64,000 bases of DNA from Aeromicrobium marinum DSM 15272 (lineage in GTDB: Bacteria; Actinomycetota; Actinomycetes; Propionibacteriales; Nocardioidaceae): contig NZ_CM001024.1 in assembly GCF_000160775.2 (NCBI RefSeq), positions 1 through 64,000 of the forward strand, read 5' to 3'. A model generated the notes under the pieces. It saw only the letters and a program-made list of their open reading frames with translations, was not told where the DNA came from and ran no database searches. The position numbers and the translations under genes were made by a program. This document shows positions 60,307-64,000 of this stretch, in pieces; the stretch's first letter is position 1; every line of letters begins with the position of its first letter.

Positions 60307-60515
60307 CAGGACCACCCGCCGTGACCGAACAGGTCGTCGAGGAGCTGCTCACGCGACGGCCACGACTGGCGGGAGTGCAGGCCGCCGCGCTCGCGGTAGA
60401 TCCACCGACGCGACTTCAACCGGAGGGCCTGGCCGATGCGCTGACCGGAAACGATCACGTAGCCGTCGTCGGTCACCACCGGCTTGCCCGGGGTGTGAGT
60501 TGCGGAGGTCTTCAC
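60306..60515 (-). CDS. Hypothetical phage protein (69 aa)
   Basis: From GTG 60515 (GTGA overlap with the ParB-like gene). VVTDDGYVIVSGQRIGQALRLKSRRWIYRERGGLHSRQSWPSREQLLDDLFGHGGWS is beta then helix. Role unknown. Confidence 0.5.
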   Translation of the reverse strand: MKTSATHTPGKPVVTDDGYVIVSGQRIGQALRLKSRRWIYRERGGLHSRQSWPSREQLLDDLFGHGGWS

Positions 60516-61237
60516 GACTGGGTCCTCTCGTCGGTGCGGATGGCGTGCTCCCAGCACTGGCCGCAGGCGACATAGCCGACCTTCGGCCGGGTGGTGTGGC
60601 GGCAGGCCTTGCGGGCCGTGGCAGCGAGGGGGTGGCGTTTGGTGAGGTGCGGGGGGTCGAGGATGACCGGGCGTCCGCGGGTTGGGGTGCCGTCGCGGTC
60701 ACGTCGTGCCTGGCGGGCGGCGCGGACGGCCTTCGTGGCGTCGGCCGCGGTGATGTCGCCGGCCTCGACCGCCTCCGCTGCGTCGTCGTCGAGCTCCAGC
60801 AGCAGCGCGTAGGTGTTGACCGAGGAGGCGTGCATGCCGGTGGCGCGGGCGACCTCCGACTGGTTCATCCCGGACTCGAGGAGTCGGCCGATCGCGCGGG
60901 CACGCTCCAGGGGTGTGAGCTGTCGGCGCTGGGCGTTCTCGACGAGCATGATCGCGACGTGCTCCCGCTCGTCCGTCCCGAGGTCGTGGCGGATGATGCA
61001 CGGCACCCGGTCGAGGCCCGCCTTGATCGCGGCGGCGCGGCGGCGGTGGCCGGCGAGGAGCAGGAACGCCTTCGCGGTGGTGGGGTGCTCGGTCACGATG
61101 AGGGGCTGGAGGATCCCGTGCTCGCGGATCGACGCGGCCATCTCGGTGACGTCGCCGACGCTGTCGCGGACGTTGCTGCCGTGCTCGCGGATCGCGTCGA
61201 TCGGCAGGAAGGTGACGGACTGGCGTGTCCTGCTCAC
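60512..61237 (-). CDS. ParB-like protein
   Basis: A 241-aa protein with a ParB/Srx domain (about 10-105: IREHGSNVRDSVGDVTEMAASIREHGILQPLIVTEHP..AFLLLAGHRRRAAAIKAGLDRVPCIIR, containing the GHRR nucleotide-binding box) and a KorB-type HTH (ESGMNQSEVARATGMHASSVNTY). The C-terminus has Cys and His (CGQCWEHAIR). No ParA and no parS-like repeats are visible, so it may be a regulator or nuclease-like ParB of the kind common in phages. Confidence 0.84.
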   Translation of the reverse strand: MSRTRQSVTFLPIDAIREHGSNVRDSVGDVTEMAASIREHGILQPLIVTEHPTTAKAFLLLAGHRRRAAAIKAGLDRVPCIIRHDLGTDEREHVAIMLVENAQRRQLTPLERARAIGRLLESGMNQSEVARATGMHASSVNTYALLLELDDDAAEAVEAGDITAADATKAVRAARQARRDRDGTPTRGRPVILDPPHLTKRHPLAATARKACRHTTRPKVGYVACGQCWEHAIRTDERTQS

Positions 61238-61506
61238 AGCAGACCACCCACCGCGGGCGCCGTCTCGACGGTGCGGTCGGCGTACTGCACGACCAGGCCG
61301 GCGTCCGACGCCTCAGCGATCGCGGCATGGACGTCCTCGAGCAGGCCCACGACCTGCTCGGGCCGCGGCCCGGCACCCAGGGTGCGGTTCGCTCGCTTCG
61401 TCAGACGCTCGGCCGCCTCCTGGGCCTTGTCCCTGGTCGCCCAGTCTGCGTCGGACTCCATGCCCCGGAGCACCGCGAAGAAGTCGCCCGCCTCGCCGAT
61501 GTTCAT
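61234..61506 (-). CDS. Hypothetical helical phage protein (90 aa)
   Basis: Helical protein (DKAQEAAERLTKRANRTLGAGPRPEQVVGLLEDVHAAIAEASDAGLVVQYADRTVE), overlapping both neighbours by 4 bp. No family recognised; may work with the ParB-like protein. Confidence 0.5.
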   Translation of the reverse strand: MNIGEAGDFFAVLRGMESDADWATRDKAQEAAERLTKRANRTLGAGPRPEQVVGLLEDVHAAIAEASDAGLVVQYADRTVETAPAVGGLL

Positions 61507-62249
61507 GCGCTCCTCCTCAGCTGGCGGGCGACGTTCATGCCCGTGAGTCGTTCGATCTCGTTCCAGCCGCGGCCCTCGGCCATCAGCCGGTCGAACACCT
61601 CGGCGCGTTCAGGGCTGGTCAGGGTCAGGCGCTCACCGGCGAGCACGCGAGCGATGGCGACCTCGTCGACCTGTCCCGCGGTTGCATCAGCAGCGGCCGG
61701 GGTGGGGTCGGTGTCGATGTCGTCCCACGCCAGCGGCGGGACGTAGCCGCGGGCTGCGGCCCGTCGGCGGGTGACCTCCGACGGGCCGGGCGTCATGCAC
61801 AAATCCCGGTACATGTCGTCGATGCGCTGGTGGGTGGTGGCGGTGATCCACCGGCCCTGCTGGTGCATGGCCGTCGCGGTCACCACGCCCGCCCGCTTGG
61901 ACTGCTCCGCGTGGGACCAGCCGAGCGCGAGGAGCGCCTGGATGCGGCGCACAGCACCGACCTTCGGGACGAACGACTCGGTCGTGTCCTTGCAGGCGGC
62001 GGTGGTGACACCGGGGACGACCTGCAGGATCTTCGCGACCGTGACGGTGCGCGCACGCTCCTGTCCGCGGTGGATGTTGTGGACCGCGGTCGGGGCGACA
62101 CCAGCAGCCGCGGAGATAGCCCGGATGCTCATCCCCGCACCGAGGCAGGACGCGATGTGCAGGCGGGCTCGGGTCGTCTCGACGGTCCGCAGCCGCCCCT
62201 GGGCCCGCTCGTGCCGCCACAGCTTGTGGTACGCGTAGTCCTGGGGCAT
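61503..62249 (-). CDS. Helix-turn-helix phage protein
   Basis: A 248-aa protein from ATG 62249 with an HTH near the N-terminus (SIRAISAAAGVAPTAVHNIHRGQ), a second possible HTH-like segment (SHAEQSKRAGVVTATAMHQQ) and a third near the end (RGWNEIERLTGMNVARQL). Such multi-HTH proteins occur in many actinophages and probably regulate transcription. Confidence 0.68.
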   Translation of the reverse strand: MPQDYAYHKLWRHERAQGRLRTVETTRARLHIASCLGAGMSIRAISAAAGVAPTAVHNIHRGQERARTVTVAKILQVVPGVTTAACKDTTESFVPKVGAVRRIQALLALGWSHAEQSKRAGVVTATAMHQQGRWITATTHQRIDDMYRDLCMTPGPSEVTRRRAAARGYVPPLAWDDIDTDPTPAAADATAGQVDEVAIARVLAGERLTLTSPERAEVFDRLMAEGRGWNEIERLTGMNVARQLRRSA

Positions 62250-62464
62250 CACGACACCACCGGGACGAGGCGGGACAGGTGGGCGCTGCTGGACGAGGTG
62301 GGCTGGTCCGGCCGCTGCAGAGCGGCGTAGGAGAACGCGTCCCCGAAGAAGCCAGTGATCGCCCACGTCTGCCGGCCCTTGCCGACACGCACCAGGTCGC
62401 CCACGGCGAAGAAGTGGTCGTCGTGCTCTCGCATGTCAGGCGCGACAGCCTCGGTGTCGCTCAC
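62249..62464 (-). CDS. Small SH3-like phage protein (71 aa)
   Basis: From GTG 62464 (GTGA overlap): FFAVGDLVRVGKGRQTWAITGFFGDAFSYAALQR suggests a small beta barrel. Role unknown. Confidence 0.5.
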   Translation of the reverse strand: MSDTEAVAPDMREHDDHFFAVGDLVRVGKGRQTWAITGFFGDAFSYAALQRPDQPTSSSSAHLSRLVPVVS

Positions 62465-62712
62465 GAGGTCAGGTCCAGGTGCGTGCGGACCGTGACGCCG
62501 GCGGGGATCGTGGCGACCTTCCACCCGTTCTCCAGGGCGTAGTCCTTGGAATCCTCGCGGTCGGCCTTCCGGGTGCCGAACGCGGCGATGTCGACGAGGC
62601 GTCCATCGATGGCGAGGTACGCGATGTGCGTGGGCGGGGCGACCTGCGGCGTCCGGGGCTTCGGCTCCGCGGTCTCGTCGGCGGGGGTCTCGGTCTTCTT
62701 GGCAGTGGCCAT
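62461..62712 (-). CDS. Hypothetical phage protein (83 aa)
   Basis: Basic, Pro/Lys-rich start (MATAKKTETPADETAEPKPRTPQ) then a beta-rich part (THIAYLAIDGRLVDIAAFGTRKADR). A GGAGAA ribosome site precedes the ATG. No family recognised. Confidence 0.5.
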   Translation of the reverse strand: MATAKKTETPADETAEPKPRTPQVAPPTHIAYLAIDGRLVDIAAFGTRKADREDSKDYALENGWKVATIPAGVTVRTHLDLTS

Positions 62713-62714
62713 GT

Positions 62715-62903
62715 TCAGTTCTCCTTGGGGCAGTGGTTGTCGCGGATCTGGATCTCGTGGTCACGGACCACGAGCTGGTACGAGTCGCCGGTGTCGACGA
62801 CGAGGCCGGAGCCTTCGGTGGGCTTGCCGCACCGCAGGCACATGAGGGGCAGGGTGTGGACCACGTCGCGCTGGGGGACGGCAGTGAGGTGTCGGTCAGC
62901 CAC
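62715..62903 (-). CDS. Small Zn-finger-like phage protein (62 aa)
   Basis: CLRCGKPTEGSGLVVDTGDSYQLVVRDHEIQIRDNHCPKE contains three cysteines and two histidines near them. GTG start overlaps the previous gene. Role unknown. Confidence 0.5.
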   Translation of the reverse strand: MADRHLTAVPQRDVVHTLPLMCLRCGKPTEGSGLVVDTGDSYQLVVRDHEIQIRDNHCPKEN

Positions 62904-63015
62904 GGCGGGACTCCCGCCACGACACGGCCCCGTACAGCGCGAGCACGGCGAGCACCGGCCACACGTTCACGGCGATCTGGGCGAAGCCGGCGAGGACGAT
63001 CTGCAGGTCGCTCAT
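62896..63015 (-). CDS. Mini membrane protein 1 (39 aa)
   Basis: From ATG 63015: MSDLQIVLAGFAQIAVNVWP then VLAVLALYGAVSWRESRRG. One helix, basic tail. Overlaps the next gene by 8 bp. Confidence 0.5.
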   Translation of the reverse strand: MSDLQIVLAGFAQIAVNVWPVLAVLALYGAVSWRESRRG

Positions 63016-63089
63016 CGGCGGTACCCGTGCCAGACGCCGAGGCAGTAGCAGCCGAGGCCACCGAGGAGGACCACGAGGAGCTCGTTCAT
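63012..63089 (-). CDS. Mini membrane protein 2 (25 aa)
   Basis: From ATG 63089: MNELLVVLLGGLGCYCLGVW then HGYRR, a single helix with two cysteines and a basic end. ATGA overlaps at both ends show it is translated within the chain. Confidence 0.45.
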   Translation of the reverse strand: MNELLVVLLGGLGCYCLGVWHGYRR

Positions 63090-63178
63090 CGACGCCACCT
63101 CGCCGTGCGCCAGCAGAGGACCAGGAACAGCGCGACCAGCACGGCCCACATCGTGAGGCCGAGCCACAGGGCGGTCAC
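63086..63178 (-). CDS. Mini membrane protein 3 (30 aa)
   Basis: From GTG 63178: VTALWLGLTMWAVLVALFLV then LCWRTARWRR, a single helix and an Arg-rich end. GTGA overlap upstream and ATGA overlap downstream. Confidence 0.45.
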   Translation of the reverse strand: MTALWLGLTMWAVLVALFLVLCWRTARWRR

Positions 63179-63381
63179 AGCAGCGCCTTCTCGAGGGACC
63201 GGTCCACGAACCGCTCGGTGAACGACCGCAGCTCGTGCTCGCCAGCGACCGTCGGCAGGTACTCCGCCGCCGCACGGGCGTCACCCACGCGGACCGCCTC
63301 ACGGGCCAGGAGGAACAGGGAGACCACCGCGATGATGAACAGCAGGACACCGACGGCCGCCTGCGCGATCGCCGCGGTCAT
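63175..63381 (-). CDS. Membrane protein (68 aa)
   Basis: One helix (about 5-26) followed by a soluble helical tail (REAVRVGDARAAAEYLPTVAGEHELRSFTERFVDRSLEKALL). Overlaps the ASCH gene by 4 bp. Fourth membrane protein in a row. Confidence 0.55.
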   Translation of the reverse strand: MTAAIAQAAVGVLLFIIAVVSLFLLAREAVRVGDARAAAEYLPTVAGEHELRSFTERFVDRSLEKALL

Positions 63382-63941
63382 GCGAGCGCTCCTTGCATCT
63401 GGTCAATGACGCCAGCTGCAGGTCGCCACAGTCCAAGGCGTCCCGTCGCGGGTATGGGCTCGATAGGCCGAGGGTTCTCCAGCATCAGGTGGTGGTGTTC
63501 ATCCATGGCCCACGGCGAGCAGCGGCGCACACGCCCAATCAGTCCACCGCCACCCGCATCGGGGATCGCCTGGAACGCGGGGTGATCTTCGCGGGCGAGT
63601 TCGGCGAGGCGTCGGAGGTCCGCGTCGTAGCAGTCCTGTGAATCGTGCACCCCGATCAGGTCGACGACACCAATCACGGCACCGAACACGAAACGCTTGT
63701 CGTCGCGCTCGATCGAGTCGGCCGCCCAGGTCTGAGAATCGTCAGCCGGGTAGCCAAGTTCCGACGATTGGACGGCCGTGCGCATGGCCCAGCCCTGGCA
63801 GGCGTGCTCGCTCCAGCCACGGCCTGCGTGGATCGCCACGGGCCCGCGGTATGGACCCAGCGTCCGCACCCGGTTCTCGACGTCTTTGCCGCCGTGGATG
63901 ATCGCCCAGGCCCACGGCTGGCGCACGGTCAAGACCCTCAT
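63378..63941 (-). CDS. ASCH domain protein
   Basis: A 187-aa protein of the ASCH (PUA-like) superfamily: MRVLTVRQPWAWAIIHGGKDVENRVRTLGPYRGPVAIHAGRGW is the characteristic N-terminus, with FVFGAVIGVVDLIGVH later. ASCH domains bind RNA or modified nucleotides and may act in transcription control or in phage nucleotide recognition; the ligand here is unknown. GRVRRCSPWAMDEHHHLMLENPRPIEPIPATGRLGLWRP forms the closing beta part. Confidence 0.84.
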   Translation of the reverse strand: MRVLTVRQPWAWAIIHGGKDVENRVRTLGPYRGPVAIHAGRGWSEHACQGWAMRTAVQSSELGYPADDSQTWAADSIERDDKRFVFGAVIGVVDLIGVHDSQDCYDADLRRLAELAREDHPAFQAIPDAGGGGLIGRVRRCSPWAMDEHHHLMLENPRPIEPIPATGRLGLWRPAAGVIDQMQGALA

Positions 63942-64000
63942 GCCGCCACCTCGCAGGCATGGCTGGCGACGGCGGCGCGGTGGGCGTCGAACTGCTCCCG
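63938..64000 (-). CDS. C-terminal end of an unidentified prophage gene
   Basis: The last 20 residues (REQFDAHRAAVASHACEVAA) of a gene that begins beyond the window; its TGA overlaps the ASCH ATG. Too little to identify. Confidence 0.5.
   Translation of the reverse strand, partial: REQFDAHRAAVASHACEVAA

Larger units (their letters stand above)
28531..64000. mobile_element. Siphovirus-type prophage (one end, truncated by window)
   Basis: From the tRNA-Thr gene to the window end lie an excisionase-like gene, accessory genes, lysis, tail, head, packaging, HNH and replication modules in phage order. Tail length genes, chaperone frameshift and HK97-like head genes indicate a long-tailed siphovirus. 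No integrase is seen; it may lie beyond 64000. The 125 bp between the tRNA and the first gene contain no ORF and could include attL/attR. All structural genes look intact, so the prophage may be active. Confidence 0.93.

Noticed and set aside
57045-63941. Genome defence island in the small-gene region of the prophage
   Set aside because: The genes are Cys-rich or HTH small proteins in a coupled early phage operon; no restriction, toxin or known defence domain was recognised.
1-64000. CRISPR arrays, rRNA genes or transposase-type insertion sequences
   Set aside because: Searched by eye for regular spacer repeats, rRNA signatures and transposase motifs; none seen.

Overview
The window is high-GC DNA from an actinobacterium. 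The mycothiol gene mshA, a carD homologue, senX3/regX3, a menaquinone-type polyprenyl synthase beside the nuo operon, GTG starts and many leaderless promoters all point that way. Gene content and order resemble Nocardioidaceae (Nocardioides/Aeromicrobium-like), but that placement is an inference. The sequence divides into a chromosomal half (1-28530) and part of a prophage (28531-64000, continuing past the window edge).

Chromosomal half. Positions 1-8801 hold the 3' part of the respiratory complex I operon (end of nuoG, then nuoH-I-J-K-L-M-N). Most genes overlap by 4 bp. The exception is the nuoI/nuoJ junction, where a small palindromic element with a 22-bp duplication has inserted. A polyprenyl diphosphate synthase follows. 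Then come a RarD-type transporter, an SDR and a Septum_form lipoprotein on the minus strand, and a conserved plus-strand block: mshA, YbjN-like gene, cysteine-free DsbA-fold gene, gpmA. The phosphate regulon follows (senX3-regX3 divergent from phoU, with PHO-box-like repeats between), then a small lipoprotein gene, carD, ispF (with no ispD), a membrane-anchored sulfite-oxidase-like molybdoenzyme, cysS and rlmB. After these are a frameshifted SRPBCC gene, a zinc-responsive AztD-like metallochaperone behind a Zur-like palindrome, and a minus-strand pair (PLP D-amino-acid enzyme plus FAD sugar-lactone oxidase). Every convergent gene junction carries a long hairpin, and three of these share a dispersed repeat sequence.

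Prophage. A tRNA-Thr(UGU) gene at 28455-28530 borders a siphovirus-type prophage. Next to it are plus-strand genes: an excisionase-like HTH protein, a DUF3263 protein, a small Zn-ribbon-like protein and a DUF3800 protein. A possible small RNA and a plus-strand three-gene accessory operon of unknown function follow. From 32.4 kb to the end everything is on the minus strand. Read from 64 kb downward, the order is: tiny membrane proteins, ASCH, ParB-like, HTH, clamp-like, DnaA-domain-IV-like and replication-initiator-like genes, HNH nucleases, TerS, TerL (split into ATPase and nuclease genes), portal, MuF, scaffold, major capsid, connectors, major tail protein, frameshifted tail assembly chaperones, tape measure, tail tip proteins, amidase endolysin, r1t-type holin and tail fibre genes. 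Most of these genes overlap by 1-14 bp, which suggests translational coupling throughout. The integrase and second att site are not in the window.

Most interesting leads: the nuoI/nuoJ insertion that keeps stop/start coupling through a 22-codon ORF; the hairpin family at convergent junctions; the clear CCCAAAA -1 frameshift site in the tail chaperones; the two-gene TerL; the uncharacterised three-gene prophage operon; and the possible small RNA with an internal direct repeat.
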